DNA of 64,000 nucleotides. Source: Bog-473 sp963717455. GTDB taxonomy: Bacteria; Actinomycetota; Acidimicrobiia; Acidimicrobiales; RAAP-2. The first letter of the stretch is position 1. Every line of letters starts with the position of its first letter. Of the stretch, positions 36,209 through 45,560 are shown piece by piece. Below the pieces are notes generated by a model that saw nothing but the letters and a program-made list of their open reading frames with translations, searched no databases and was not told the origin of the DNA. Where the stretch lies: contig OY970336.1 in NCBI GenBank assembly GCA_963717455.1, forward strand, positions 4,402,001 through 4,466,000, read 5' to 3'. The position numbers and the translations under genes were made by a program.

Positions 36209-37864
36209 CCCGGACCTTTCAATAACTCGCACCTGAAGGAGTTTGGAGCCGCCAGAAGGTGTGTGACACGCCTCATCGTGCTTCGGTGCCGGGCAGTGAC
36301 TGCGAGATCGAGCTGTGTGGCAGGTCTTTGAGTGGTGTTGGTGCCATGGCACCCGATCGAGGACGTGCTCGTCGAAACGGTGGTCCCGCGGTGTCGGGTT
36401 CAGCGAGTGCTCAGGTGATGATCGCCCATGAGGGCAACCGCCCGAAGGCGCCGACGAGGTCGTCGGCCCACGGCCAGCCGCCGGCGATGCGCACAGTGGT
36501 CCGCCGAGCCGAGGAGACGAGGATCCCGGCGCTGTGCAAGAGCGTGTAGCGCAGGCGCTTGGGCTCGGCTCGGGACAGCTCTCCGTCGAGGCAGAGCCCC
36601 TTCAGCCAGGCCAACAGGTCAGAGGCGATCAGCATGACGGTGAGCCAGGCCGCATTGATGGCGAAGCTGTGACTGGGCAGGTTGGCCAGCCCAGTGTCTT
36701 TGGCGTCGCGGATGGCGCACTCGACACGCCCGCGACCGCGGAAGAGGGCTTCGAGGTAACAGATGTCGGTGTCGGGAAGGTCGGTGACGAAGACCTGGTA
36801 GCGATAGCCCTCCACATCGGTGAATCGGAGTTGTGCACCGGGATGGGGCAGCTCGCGCCGGGCGATCATGCGCGTGCCCTCGGGCCAGGCCGACAGGTCG
36901 ACCAGATCGGTGACCTCTGACACCTGGCCGGTCTCTGACTCTTCGGTCCCGTCCGAGGAAACGGCTCTTTTCCAGCGGTTCTTCTCCACTGTTGTCACCA
37001 CCTGGGCCAACGGCGCCTTCATCTGGTAGCCGCCGATGAAGCGCACCCCTTTGTCCCGGCACGCCTCGGCCAGGCCATGGGAGGTGCCGCCCGAGTCGGT
37101 GCGGACGATGACCTCGTGGGCGGCCGGGTCGACGGGCAGCTGGGCCAAGGACGCCTCGAGGATCCAGATGTGGTCCGCGGCCGTACCCGAGCCGGCGTTG
37201 CCCCGGCGCAACAACGCGGCCAGGGCCTCGCCGGTGACGTCGAGGTAGGCGACGAGGGGATAGAAGCCGAAGCCCCGCTTGTAGGTGGGGGCGGCCTCTT
37301 CCTTCTCCGAATGGGCGTCGAGGAGGGTGCCGTCGATGTCGATCACGTAGAAGCCCGGGTCCATCCCCGCCGCCCAGGCGGTTCGGCGCGCCTCGGCTCG
37401 GGCCGTTGCAATACGCGCCAGCGCGCCCTCGTCGATGGCTTCAAGGGTCCGCCACGCCGTCGGCACAGAGGCCACCTCGCCGAAGAGAGCAGGCTGGTCA
37501 GAGAGCACGCGCAGGTCGCTGATCGAGGTCGCGCCGTCGGCGAGGGCGACGGCCAGATCCACCAGCACCTCGCCGCGGTCATGGCCGCGGCGACGCTGCT
37601 TGGTCGGTGCCATGGCCACCGACAGCTGCTCGGTCAAGGAGAGGTCGTCGGCGAGCTCGCAGAGCAGCCGGGCACCGACATGGGCCACCACACCCTTGCC
37701 ACCGGTGGTCACCATCAACCTGGGCCGACGCGCTGTACGCTTCATCTTGGAAGTGCCCTTCTCTCGGGGGATTCTTGCTGGTTCGCAACAACAAGTTTCC
37801 CAGAGCAGGAGGGCTTTTCCGCGTCTTTGCGCCGTGTCAGTCCCGAGTTACTGAAAGGTCCGGA
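36209..37864 (-). mobile_element. IS1380-family insertion sequence, distinct type (1,656 bp)
   Basis: Terminal inverted repeats: left CCCGGACCTTTCAATAACTC and, inwards from the right, TCCGGACCTTTCAGTAACTC. CTAG occurs on both sides (36205-36208 and 37865-37868), as a 4-bp duplication; ACTAG as a 5-bp duplication is also compatible. Removing it joins non-coding sequence upstream of the cyclase gene, so no gene seems to be cut. Confidence 0.88.
36411..37745 (-). CDS. IS1380-family transposase (second type)
   Basis: 444 residues. Catalytic acids in YVIDIDGTLLDAHSEKEEA, VRTDSGGTSHGL and RGRGRVECAIRDAKDTGLAN. It is clearly homologous to the transposases at 32335 and 47714 over motif regions (SEKEEAAPTYKRGFGFYPL), but much diverged elsewhere, so it belongs to another IS1380 species. 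ORF intact from start to stop. Confidence 0.92.
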   Translation of the reverse strand: MKRTARRPRLMVTTGGKGVVAHVGARLLCELADDLSLTEQLSVAMAPTKQRRRGHDRGEVLVDLAVALADGATSISDLRVLSDQPALFGEVASVPTAWRTLEAIDEGALARIATARAEARRTAWAAGMDPGFYVIDIDGTLLDAHSEKEEAAPTYKRGFGFYPLVAYLDVTGEALAALLRRGNAGSGTAADHIWILEASLAQLPVDPAAHEVIVRTDSGGTSHGLAEACRDKGVRFIGGYQMKAPLAQVVTTVEKNRWKRAVSSDGTEESETGQVSEVTDLVDLSAWPEGTRMIARRELPHPGAQLRFTDVEGYRYQVFVTDLPDTDICYLEALFRGRGRVECAIRDAKDTGLANLPSHSFAINAAWLTVMLIASDLLAWLKGLCLDGELSRAEPKRLRYTLLHSAGILVSSARRTTVRIAGGWPWADDLVGAFGRLPSWAIIT

Positions 37865-37922
37865 CTAGCCGGACTCAGCCACCACGTTCCTGGCAGTTGC
37901 CTACGGTTTTCGGGCCTTTCCG

Positions 37923-39311
37923 GTGTCCGACCCAGAGACAGGCAAGACTGCACCGGTGGCTGAGACCCCCGAAACTCGCTACGCCCAGTCCGGGAACCTC
38001 AACATCGCCTACCAGATCTTCGGTAGCGGCCCTGAGGACCTCCTCTTGATCGGTGGGGACCACATTTCGATCGACAGCATGGACGAGGAACCCTCCTTCG
38101 CTCGATTCCACCGCCGCCTGGCCTCATTCAGCCGTGTTATTCGCTTCGACCGTCGGGGCGTGGGACTCTCCGACCCCATCGCCCCCTCGGATCCACCGAC
38201 CCTCGAGCAGATCGCCGAAGACGCCCTCGCCGTGATGGATGCGGCGGGGTCTTCGTCCGCTGCCTGCTTCGCCGATGGCCCCTGTGCCGAGGCGATCCTG
38301 ATTGCTACCACCCACCCCGAACGCATCCGTCGACTGGTGCTCGTCAACTCCACCGCGCGGGTCATGCGGGCTCCGGACTATCCGTGCGGGATCCCCGAAC
38401 GCCTTGTCACCTCCTTCATTGACACGGTCACTAGACCCGATGCCGTCGAGGAGGACTTGGACGACGTGGCCCTGCTCAGCCCGAGCATGGCCGGGGACTC
38501 GGCCTTCCGCACCTGGTTCGTACGGGCTGGCAGACGGGGGGCCAGCCCTTCGGTTGCCAGGGCCATGCTGCGGGTGAAGTGGACTGCCGATGTTCGTCCG
38601 CTCCTCCCTCTTGTGCGAGTCCCCACCCTTGTGCTGCACCGCACTGGGTTCGTGGTCATCCGCCCCGAACACGGCCGGTACCTCGCCGAGCACATTCCCG
38701 GGTCCCTCTACCGGGAGATTCCGGGAACCGACAGCCTCTACTGGGTGGGCGAGACCGAGCTGATGTTGGAGGAGATCGAAGAGTTCCTGACCGGAACCCG
38801 CCACGGCCCCGAGCCCAATCGGGTTCTTGCAACGGTGCTCTTCACTGACATCGTCGACTCCACGGCCCAAACGAGCGCCCTGGGAGACCGCGCCTGGCGC
38901 GACCGCCTCGACCGCCACGACGCCATGGTCCGGCGGCAACTCGAGCGTTTCCAGGGCAGAGAGATCAAGACGATTGGCGACGGATTCCTCGCCACCTTCG
39001 ACGGCCCGGCCCGGGCCATCGAATGCGCCTGTGCAATCCGTGACGGGGCGACACAGCTCGGAATCGAGGTCCGGGCTGGCCTGCACACCGGGGAGGTGGA
39101 GCTTCTCGGTGACGACGTGGGAGGCATGACCGTGAACATCGGCGCCCGGGTTGTGGCCTTGGCCGGGGCGGGCGAGGTCCTCGTGTCTCGCACCGTCGCA
39201 GACCTCGTCGTGGGCTCGAGAACTGAGTTCACGGACAGAGGTGAACACGAACTCAAAGGGGTACCGGGGACCTGGAATCTCTTCGCCGTGGGGGGCGATA
39301 CGGGCCAGTAA
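37923..39311 (+). CDS. Alpha/beta-hydrolase-like domain fused to class III adenylate cyclase
   Basis: 462 residues from GTG 37923. Residues about 20-280 have an alpha/beta-hydrolase outline (VIRFDRRGVGLSDP, LVLHRTGFVVIRPEHGRYLA), but the nucleophile elbow reads CFADGPCAEA with no GxSxG serine, so hydrolase activity is doubtful. Residues about 295-455 are a class III cyclase: metal Asp in VLFTDIVDSTAQTS, KTIGDGFLATFDGPA, and Asn/Arg of the transition state in MTVNIGARV. All key residues of a homodimeric cyclase appear present. The hydrolase-like part probably acts as a sensor or regulatory domain. Confidence 0.87.
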   Translation: MSDPETGKTAPVAETPETRYAQSGNLNIAYQIFGSGPEDLLLIGGDHISIDSMDEEPSFARFHRRLASFSRVIRFDRRGVGLSDPIAPSDPPTLEQIAEDALAVMDAAGSSSAACFADGPCAEAILIATTHPERIRRLVLVNSTARVMRAPDYPCGIPERLVTSFIDTVTRPDAVEEDLDDVALLSPSMAGDSAFRTWFVRAGRRGASPSVARAMLRVKWTADVRPLLPLVRVPTLVLHRTGFVVIRPEHGRYLAEHIPGSLYREIPGTDSLYWVGETELMLEEIEEFLTGTRHGPEPNRVLATVLFTDIVDSTAQTSALGDRAWRDRLDRHDAMVRRQLERFQGREIKTIGDGFLATFDGPARAIECACAIRDGATQLGIEVRAGLHTGEVELLGDDVGGMTVNIGARVVALAGAGEVLVSRTVADLVVGSRTEFTDRGEHELKGVPGTWNLFAVGGDTGQ

Positions 39312-39462
39312 TGCTCCACGAATATCGAAGCGCGCCGAGATTGCGCCGATCCGACGGCTAGCCTCTACCGCCGGGATTGGGTGCGGCTGTTCGGCCGGAA
39401 TCGCCTGTTCTGATTCGGCGATCATTGCGGCCGATGCGCAATGTCGCTCAACGGGCAGAGTG

Positions 39463-40458
39463 CTAGAGAGCACCTCGGACCTCGAGCCCGACCGTGCTGA
39501 CTTGGACAGGCAGCACCCGGTAGCGCTTGTTCAAGTCGGTAACGCGATGCTCAAGTGCCTCTTTGGTCTCCCGGGTGGCGCTCAAGATCGTGACTGAGCC
39601 GCCATCTCCCCCGGCCCCATTGACCTTCCACCCGAGAGCGCCCTGCGCCGCTGCCAACTCAATCACCCGTCGTGCGTCCACCCCCACAATCCCAGGATGC
39701 AGGGACCCCTGCGCCTCTGTGTTGGCGATCATCGCATAACCGAAAGCGTCGAGATCCTGGGCAAGGACAGCGTCGCGAGCCGCGACCGCCGCATCTCGCA
39801 ACCGCGCAAACGCCCCTGACCCGCGGCACTCCACATCCTCGATGACCTGGCGGTGCACGGCCGAGGAGTCGTGGGCGCGACCAAGGAAGACCAGCGTGAG
39901 CCGGGGGCTGAGTTCCTCCCAGGCCGGCAGTGGGTACACCCTGGCCTCGGGGTACGTCTCGATTTCGAGGTAGTTGATCCCGCCGAACGCCGCGCTCAAC
40001 TGGTCCTGGATCCCGCTCTGGACACCGAGTATGTCGACTTCGAGTCGATGCGCTGCGTAGGCGATGTCGCGCGGCGAGCATTGCTCAGGCCGCAAGGCTG
40101 CCAATCCGCCCAGCAGTGCAACCGCGACCGCCGCCGACGTACCGGTGCCACAACCAGCCGGGACGCCGGAACGAACACTGACTTCCACGGCGAGGCCCCT
40201 TGGGGGTGGGAACGCGTCGATGGCGGCCTCCAAGAGCGGGTGGCGGGCGACCCGGGGTTCCCCCGGGACGATGGAGTACCGGTCGCCGAAGGTCTCCACG
40301 TCGAGCACCACAGGGTCCGGGCCTGCCCTCGTGCGGATCGAAACCTCCGCTCCCGGCGTCACTGCGACATTTAAGATCCGTCCCGGCCCCCCAAACCATG
40401 TGTCGGTCCAGCCACCGTTGTCGCAAATGCGCACAGGAGCCGACACCTCGATCACCAC
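39463..40458 (-). CDS. GHMP-family sugar kinase-like protein
   Basis: 331 residues. Motif 1: APVRICDNGGWTDTWFGGPG; motif 2 (ATP loop): GVPAGCGTGTSAAVAVALL; motif 3: WKVNGAGGDGGSVTILSA. This arrangement resembles D-glycero-D-manno-heptose 7-phosphate kinase (HddA) and L-fucose/other sugar kinases. The substrate is not fixed, and no sugar nucleotidyltransferase is adjacent. It is divergent from the methyltransferase at 40594. Confidence 0.85.
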   Translation of the reverse strand: MVIEVSAPVRICDNGGWTDTWFGGPGRILNVAVTPGAEVSIRTRAGPDPVVLDVETFGDRYSIVPGEPRVARHPLLEAAIDAFPPPRGLAVEVSVRSGVPAGCGTGTSAAVAVALLGGLAALRPEQCSPRDIAYAAHRLEVDILGVQSGIQDQLSAAFGGINYLEIETYPEARVYPLPAWEELSPRLTLVFLGRAHDSSAVHRQVIEDVECRGSGAFARLRDAAVAARDAVLAQDLDAFGYAMIANTEAQGSLHPGIVGVDARRVIELAAAQGALGWKVNGAGGDGGSVTILSATRETKEALEHRVTDLNKRYRVLPVQVSTVGLEVRGAL

Positions 40459-40593
40459 TCAGCGTCCCCTCCGCATGGGCCACCACGAATGACCGCTCGA
40501 AGTGGCCTCTGGGAACTCACCTTCCGATCCTAAATTGCATCCGATGCACTGCCCGGGGAGGGTGAGTTCCGTCCGCCGGATACGGGTGCCACC

Positions 40594-41397
40594 ATGCGGC
40601 ACTTCGGAGGCAGGTGCGGACTCGTCGATTCGAGCAGCTGCAAACATGGTTGCGTGCCAATCCCCGATGATTCGCTTCGGTCGGTGATCGGGGAATCGCC
40701 CAACGAACGAGAACAGCATCGTCGATCACTCTGGGAGTACTACGACCGGCGAGTGACCGGGCGCTTGCCTGGCTTGGCCAACGCCCACGCCTACTGGACC
40801 GGTCTAGGCGTCACCGTCGAAGTCGAAGACATCGCTGCTGAAGCTGCGCAGCTTGAACGCCTACTTCGTGAGCTGTCCGCAGTCCGCTTCGTCGAAGTAG
40901 GTGCCGGGCCAGGCACTTTCACCGGATACCTTGCAGGGAGGGGCATCGCCGTCGACCAGAGTCGAAGGGCGCTGGACGTTCTGCGCACCGTTGCTCCCGA
41001 AGTACCGGTGATCCAGGCAGATGCCACTGCCCTACCCGTGCCAGCCCACGCCTTCGACCGCTTCTTCTCCGCCCACCTCTATGGCTTGCTTCTTCCGAGT
41101 GAGCGTGAACCCTTTCTTGCCGAGGCGCACCGGGTTGCGTCCGAGGTGGTGATCCTCGACGCCGGTCGCCCCCTAGGAGTGAGCGCCGAGGAGTGGCAGG
41201 AGCGGACCCTGCCGGGGGGAGGTCGCTACAGAGTCTTCCGCCGCCACTTCGATGCGGACGCGTTGGCCGCCGAAGTCGGTGGTGTGGTCCTGTTCGCCGG
41301 GCAGTTCTACGTGCTAGTGGGCACTGCGGCCGTGCCCGGTATCGCACACCCGATGTACGGCCCCAATGACCCGATCGGGCCTCGGCTTCGTACGTGA
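40594..41397 (+). CDS. Class I SAM-dependent methyltransferase
   Basis: Up to 267 residues; the first 20-30 may not be translated, since GTG 40654 and GTG 40684 are later candidates and no strong ribosome site is seen. SAM motif I is VRFVEVGAGPGTFTGYLAG, followed by VDQSRRALDVLRT, IQADATALPVPAHAFDRFFS and EAHRVASEVVILDAG. The acceptor is unknown. The upstream bases GGGTGCCACC and CACTTCGG at 40582-40612 look like another relic of the recombinase-element end. Confidence 0.82.
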   Translation: MRHFGGRCGLVDSSSCKHGCVPIPDDSLRSVIGESPNEREQHRRSLWEYYDRRVTGRLPGLANAHAYWTGLGVTVEVEDIAAEAAQLERLLRELSAVRFVEVGAGPGTFTGYLAGRGIAVDQSRRALDVLRTVAPEVPVIQADATALPVPAHAFDRFFSAHLYGLLLPSEREPFLAEAHRVASEVVILDAGRPLGVSAEEWQERTLPGGGRYRVFRRHFDADALAAEVGGVVLFAGQFYVLVGTAAVPGIAHPMYGPNDPIGPRLRT

Positions 41398-41484
41398 CCC
41401 AGTTCGCCGGTTATACAGGTGATCCACCTCCTGGGATAGGCATCCGGGGGATCCTCCTCGGTGCAATCAACCAGGAGGTGTGCG

Positions 41485-42528
41485 GTGGAGTGGAGTCCGT
41501 CATTCGAGTGTCACGTCCGTCCGGACGGTGAACACGTCTACAAGATCGGCCACCGGCTGATCGACGAGTTCTTGGAGTTCGTCGTCGGCCGAGCCCGCCC
41601 CAACACGGTCCGGGCCTATGCCCACGACCTGAACGTCTTCTTCTCGGTGGTCAAGAAGGACCCGGCCGAGGTTCGGCCCAAGGACGTGATGGCCTTCGTC
41701 ACCGCGCAGCGTCGTCCCAAGCCCGGAGCGGAGAACGTAGTGCGCATCGCCGATGGCTCAGCGGGGCTCTCGGCAGCGACGATCAAGCGCCGGCTCGCCG
41801 CGGTGTCGAGCTTCTATGGCTACCTGATCACCCGCGACGACGTCGATGTGACAGCCAACCCGGTCCCTCGGGGCATCGCCACCCGCCAGAGCCGCTCTCG
41901 CGGCGGACGCGGTCTGCCGCTGGTGCGAGGGGTGCGCCGGCTGCCCCGGATCCTCGACGCCGACGAGGTCGAGTCGCTCATGGGGGCGCTGCGCACCGAT
42001 CGGGACCGGGCCATGACCCAGGCCATGGTCCTCGGAGGGCTCCGGCGCTGTGAGGTGCTCGGGTTGAGGCTCTCCGATCTGCGTTTCGGCGAGTGGCGGG
42101 TGTTCATCACCGAGGGCAAGGGCGGACACGAACGTCTGGTGCCGCTCTCGCCGACCTTCTTTTCCACCGTCGCCCGATACATGGACCGCGAGCGACCAGA
42201 GGAAGCGACGACGGACGCGGTCTTCGTCTCGCTGAAAGGAGCGCGTCGGGGCCAACCGCTGTCGGTGCCGGGTCTGGATCAGATCATCACCGCCGCCCGA
42301 GAGCGGGCCGGTCTCAGCCACGGCACCTGCCACGAACTGCGCCACACCTGTTTCACCCGCTTGCGCGAAGCGGGGATGGCCTTAGAAGCCATCCAGGCCC
42401 AGGCCGGACACCGCTCGATCAGCTCGACCCGGGTCTACTTGCACCTCGACATGCACTGGCTGGCCGACGAGTACCGCCGAGCCATCGAAGCCATCGAGGC
42501 CCAGGCACTGGTGGGGGTGGCCCAATGA
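41485..42528 (+). CDS. Tyrosine recombinase (first of a pair)
   Basis: 347 residues from GTG 41485, 6 nt after AGGAGG; an earlier in-frame GTG at 41461 is less likely. The N-terminal SAM-like core-binding domain includes LIDEFLEFVVGRARPNTVRA. The catalytic domain has Arg in LGGLRRCEVLGLRLSDL, HxxR in CHELRHTCFTRL, and His..Tyr in AGHRSISSTRVYLHLD. All catalytic residues are present. The stop overlaps the next recombinase start (ATGA), so the pair is made together. Confidence 0.92.
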   Translation: MEWSPSFECHVRPDGEHVYKIGHRLIDEFLEFVVGRARPNTVRAYAHDLNVFFSVVKKDPAEVRPKDVMAFVTAQRRPKPGAENVVRIADGSAGLSAATIKRRLAAVSSFYGYLITRDDVDVTANPVPRGIATRQSRSRGGRGLPLVRGVRRLPRILDADEVESLMGALRTDRDRAMTQAMVLGGLRRCEVLGLRLSDLRFGEWRVFITEGKGGHERLVPLSPTFFSTVARYMDRERPEEATTDAVFVSLKGARRGQPLSVPGLDQIITAARERAGLSHGTCHELRHTCFTRLREAGMALEAIQAQAGHRSISSTRVYLHLDMHWLADEYRRAIEAIEAQALVGVAQ

Positions 42529-43808
42529 ACGCGCTCGCCCAACTGCAGCCCCAACCGCGGCGCCAGGGCGGCGGGAAGCCCGAGGTGACGTGGGCCGAGC
42601 TCACCGCCAGAGCACCGCTCATGGTGGCCACCATGGCCTCCTACCTGGACCAACTCGAGGTATCGGCCCGTCCGAGCACGGTGGCGGACGCCGAGCTGAC
42701 GTTGCGGCTCTTCGCCCATCGGGTCACCGCCACCGACCCCGACTGCGCCGCCGTTTCCGGCATCGCACGGGTGCACATCGAGGACTTCAAGCGCTGGCTG
42801 GCGGCCCGTCCGGGCAAGAACGGCAAGCGACTAGCCACGATCACGATCCGGCACCGGTTGAGCACCATGCGGACCTTCTTCGAGCGCATCATGGAGTGGG
42901 AGTACGACGACGCCCCGGCCCGCCTGCTCGTCTACTCGAGCGACTTCCCCGCCCTCGACGAGCCACTGCCCAAGTTCTTGGACGATCCCACAGCGTCGAA
43001 GTTCATGGCCGCATTGGCGCTCGACCCCAACCTGCGCCGCCGCCTGATGGTCGAACTGCTGGCCCGCACCGGCATACGTGTCGGTGAGCTCGGCGGTCTC
43101 GAAGACGACGCCATGGTGCGCTACGACGGGGTCGATCGCCTCCGGATCCCCGTCGGCAAGCTCCACAACGACCGCCACGTGCCGCTGCTCCCGATGCTGG
43201 TCGATCTCATCGTCGACTACAAGGCCCTGCGCGGTCCGTCGCGCTCGGGGCATCTACTTGAACGCGACGACGGCGGGCCCTTCGACCGGCGCACTGTGCA
43301 CCGCTACGTCGCCGCGGTCGCCAAACGGGCCGGGGTCGGTCACGTCCACCCACATCAGCTGCGCCACACGCTCGCCACCCAGTCCATCAACCGGGGCATG
43401 AGCCTCGAGGCCATCGCCGCCCTGCTCGGCCACCGTTCCATGGACATGACCCTCACCTATGCGCGGATCTCGGACCGCACCGTCGCCGAGCAGTACTTCA
43501 AGGTGACCGAGGCGGTCGAGGCCGAGTACTACGGACTCTCCAGCGCGACCGTTGCGCCGACTGCGGTCTCCGGCGCCCAGAAGTCGCGCCCCGACCATCG
43601 CCGACTGCTGGCCAACGGTCACTGCACGAGGCCCGCCCTGCTCGGCTGCGCCTTCGAGAGCGTCTGCGAACGCTGCGGATTCTTCGAGACCGGACCTCAG
43701 TTCGTCACCATCTTGAAGCGCCAACGCAAGCACGCCAATGAGCGCGGTCAGAACGACCGCCAACAGCTCTTCGACGGCCTCATCGAAGGAGTCGCCGATG
43801 CCCAGTGA
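42525..43808 (+). CDS. Tyrosine recombinase (second of a pair)
   Basis: 427 residues from ATG 42525. Core-binding domain: YLDQLEVSARPSTVADAELT. Catalytic Arg in ELLARTGIRVGELGGLE, HxxR in HPHQLRHTLATQSI, and His..Tyr in LLGHRSMDMTLTYARIS. A Cys-rich C-terminal patch (CTRPALLGCAFESVCERCGF) resembles the zinc-binding tail of some transposon-type recombinases. It is not a duplicate of the first recombinase; the two are strongly diverged, as in two-recombinase transposition systems. Confidence 0.92.
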   Translation: MNALAQLQPQPRRQGGGKPEVTWAELTARAPLMVATMASYLDQLEVSARPSTVADAELTLRLFAHRVTATDPDCAAVSGIARVHIEDFKRWLAARPGKNGKRLATITIRHRLSTMRTFFERIMEWEYDDAPARLLVYSSDFPALDEPLPKFLDDPTASKFMAALALDPNLRRRLMVELLARTGIRVGELGGLEDDAMVRYDGVDRLRIPVGKLHNDRHVPLLPMLVDLIVDYKALRGPSRSGHLLERDDGGPFDRRTVHRYVAAVAKRAGVGHVHPHQLRHTLATQSINRGMSLEAIAALLGHRSMDMTLTYARISDRTVAEQYFKVTEAVEAEYYGLSSATVAPTAVSGAQKSRPDHRRLLANGHCTRPALLGCAFESVCERCGFFETGPQFVTILKRQRKHANERGQNDRQQLFDGLIEGVADAQ

Positions 43809-43903
43809 CTGTGCTTCCATAGGAGAGAGCCCAGGACCTACGGATCACCTGTATAACGCCGGGAGTGGGTGCCACCCTTCGGCACAGCACATCGGGGATA
43901 CCG

Positions 43904-44350
43904 CTAGTTCTTTTGAAAGTAGCCTCCGCCCTGGGTCCCGCATTGACGAACAGTAACCATCCCAGTGCCCGTTGCAGGTACGCCTGGCTGCTTACTACAT
44001 ACGGTCATCGTTGATGTCGGCGACGTGCGGTCTATTTGGATAGAGACACCCGTGCCGTGCGATACCAGGCGTCCCGCACGTGGACTCTGCGATGTCACCA
44101 TTCCGGTGCCAGCCGTGTGACCTCTGAGTCGAAGGCCAGATTGAGAAAGTTCAAGGGCTGCCGTCGTTGCAGGCAGTCCGACCACGTTCGGGACCGTAAC
44201 TGTCTTGGCATGTGCTGCCTTAGGGGCTGCTACCGCAGGCGATGAGGAGGCCGTGAGCATCCCGACAAAGGTGGCCGCTACGCCTAACCAACCCCGTTTC
44301 ACGACAGTCAGCTTATTCTGCAAGAACTGCTTCCGCCTTGCCACAGCCAC
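43904..44350 (-). CDS. Secreted single-PASTA-domain protein
   Basis: 148 residues. A signal peptide (WLGVAATFVGMLTASSSPAVA) precedes one PASTA module: VTVPNVVGLPATTAALELSQSG up to VTSQSPRAGRLVSHGTGVSI (VTVPNVVGLPATTAALEL is the hallmark). No kinase domain is attached. PASTA domains bind peptidoglycan or beta-lactams; a free secreted one is plausible as a wall-associated protein. Its C-terminus carries two Cys (VCSKQ, VRQCG). It lies just outside the recombinase element. Confidence 0.82.
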   Translation of the reverse strand: MAVARRKQFLQNKLTVVKRGWLGVAATFVGMLTASSSPAVAAPKAAHAKTVTVPNVVGLPATTAALELSQSGLRLRGHTAGTGMVTSQSPRAGRLVSHGTGVSIQIDRTSPTSTMTVCSKQPGVPATGTGMVTVRQCGTQGGGYFQKN

Positions 44351-44440
44351 CTGTCATCAACGCCCGGTCGTGGGCGCTATCTGCTGACGCCGTGGGTCCT
44401 TGAAGTGGCTCGCGGAGTTCAACTGTCAGCACCACTAGCC

Positions 44441-45043
44441 ATGTCAGACTTTCCATCGATGGCGCATAACCTGCCGGTACTCACCGTTCCAGACGTAGCA
44501 GGGTGGGCTCGCTGGCTCCAGGATCACGGCGAACAGTCCGACGGCGTCTGGCTGGTCCTGGCTAAGAAAGGTACCTCCAAGCCGACGAACCTGATATACG
44601 ACGACGCTCTCGCTGAAGCGATCTGCCACGGCTGGGTCGATGGACAACTCGCCTCTGGTGACGAGAAGACATTTCTCCGGAAGTTCACACCTCGAAGACC
44701 TAGGAGCCGATGGTCGAAACGGAACGTCGCGATCGCTACGAAAATGATCGAGGAAGGTCGGATGCGATCGTCAGGGCTGGCCGCTATTTCGAGCGCCCAG
44801 GCAGACGGTAGCTGGGATGCTGCGTACGCGAGCCAGGCCAACATGGAGGTTCCGCCCGACTTGGCGTCTGCCCTGGCAGCCGCCCCTGAGGCGAAGACCA
44901 TGTTCGCGAGACTCAGCGCGGCTAACCGGTACTCGATCCTCTATCGAATTGCGACCGCCAAGCGTAGCGAGACTCGGCAACGGCGAATCGAACAGTTCGT
45001 TGCCATGCTTGCGCGTGGTGAGACGATCCACCCAGATCGCTAA
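44441..45043 (+). CDS. YdeI/OmpD-associated family protein
   Basis: 200 residues from ATG 44441; ATG 44459 is also possible. GVWLVLAKKG, DDALAEAICHGWVDGQ, FTPRRPRSRWSKRNV and MIEEGRMRSSGLAAI are family markers. The C-terminal part AKTMFARLSAANRYSILYRI continues the pattern. These proteins are found in many actinobacteria and are poorly understood. Intact and not obviously linked to the mobile DNA on either side. Confidence 0.85.
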   Translation: MSDFPSMAHNLPVLTVPDVAGWARWLQDHGEQSDGVWLVLAKKGTSKPTNLIYDDALAEAICHGWVDGQLASGDEKTFLRKFTPRRPRSRWSKRNVAIATKMIEEGRMRSSGLAAISSAQADGSWDAAYASQANMEVPPDLASALAAAPEAKTMFARLSAANRYSILYRIATAKRSETRQRRIEQFVAMLARGETIHPDR

Positions 45044-45158
45044 GTGGCTTGGGATCCGAGACCGCATCGCCCCCGAACGCATCAGGAGTGGGTGGAATCA
45101 CGATGTGCCACGAGTCGGTGCGGAGTCGCTCGGATCCGGCACTCTGGCGCGACGCCCT

Positions 45159-45560
45159 TCACCTTAAACCCGACGTGCGACCCGCCTCCTCGATCCACTC
45201 ATGCAGCTTCGGTCGCTGCACCTCCTCGACAGAAGTCACCTTGACGTACCGGGTCCGGTCGGTCGTGCCGAGTGGCGGTGGGCAGTCGAAGTCAGCACCT
45301 CCGAGGAAAACGACATTTACGGAGACGTCGTAGGCGGCCATCTCGATGATCCACCCGAGTTCTGCTAGCCCGTAATACGGCCTCTTCCACTTGACGGCAT
45401 AGTGCAGGCCAGGGATCGTCGCTCGGATCGTCTCGTCCAACTGCTTGACGATGGGCTGGAGATGCGGCATCTGGCGTCGGAACCAGTCGTCGATGTCCGA
45501 GTGGTCCGTCGCCGGCTCTGGAGGCTTTCGCGATGCGTTCCCCTTGATTGCTTTCGGCAT
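45159..45560 (-). CDS. DUF1801-family (YdhG-like) protein
   Basis: 133 residues from ATG 45560, preceded by AGAAGGAC. It has IDDWFRRQMPHLQPIVKQLD and ETIRATIPGLHYAVKWKRPY, YGLAELGWIIEMAAYDVSVN, and the C-terminal VEEVQRPKLHEWIEEA. This is the DUF1801 fold seen in iron-chaperone-like proteins such as YdhG/YyaD; the biochemical role is not established. Opposite in direction to the YdeI-like gene. Confidence 0.8.
   Translation of the reverse strand: MPKAIKGNASRKPPEPATDHSDIDDWFRRQMPHLQPIVKQLDETIRATIPGLHYAVKWKRPYYGLAELGWIIEMAAYDVSVNVVFLGGADFDCPPPLGTTDRTRYVKVTSVEEVQRPKLHEWIEEAGRTSGLR

Larger units (their letters stand above)
41405..43863 (+). mobile_element. Dual tyrosine-recombinase element with inverted terminal sequences
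   Basis: Two overlapping recombinase genes are bracketed by inverted copies of GGATCACCTGTATAAC: complement at 41410-41425 and direct at 43842-43857. No cargo gene lies between the ends. The design recalls Tn554- or RIT-like elements, which use two or three tyrosine recombinases, but only two genes are present. Exact outer boundaries are not proven. Confidence 0.7.
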
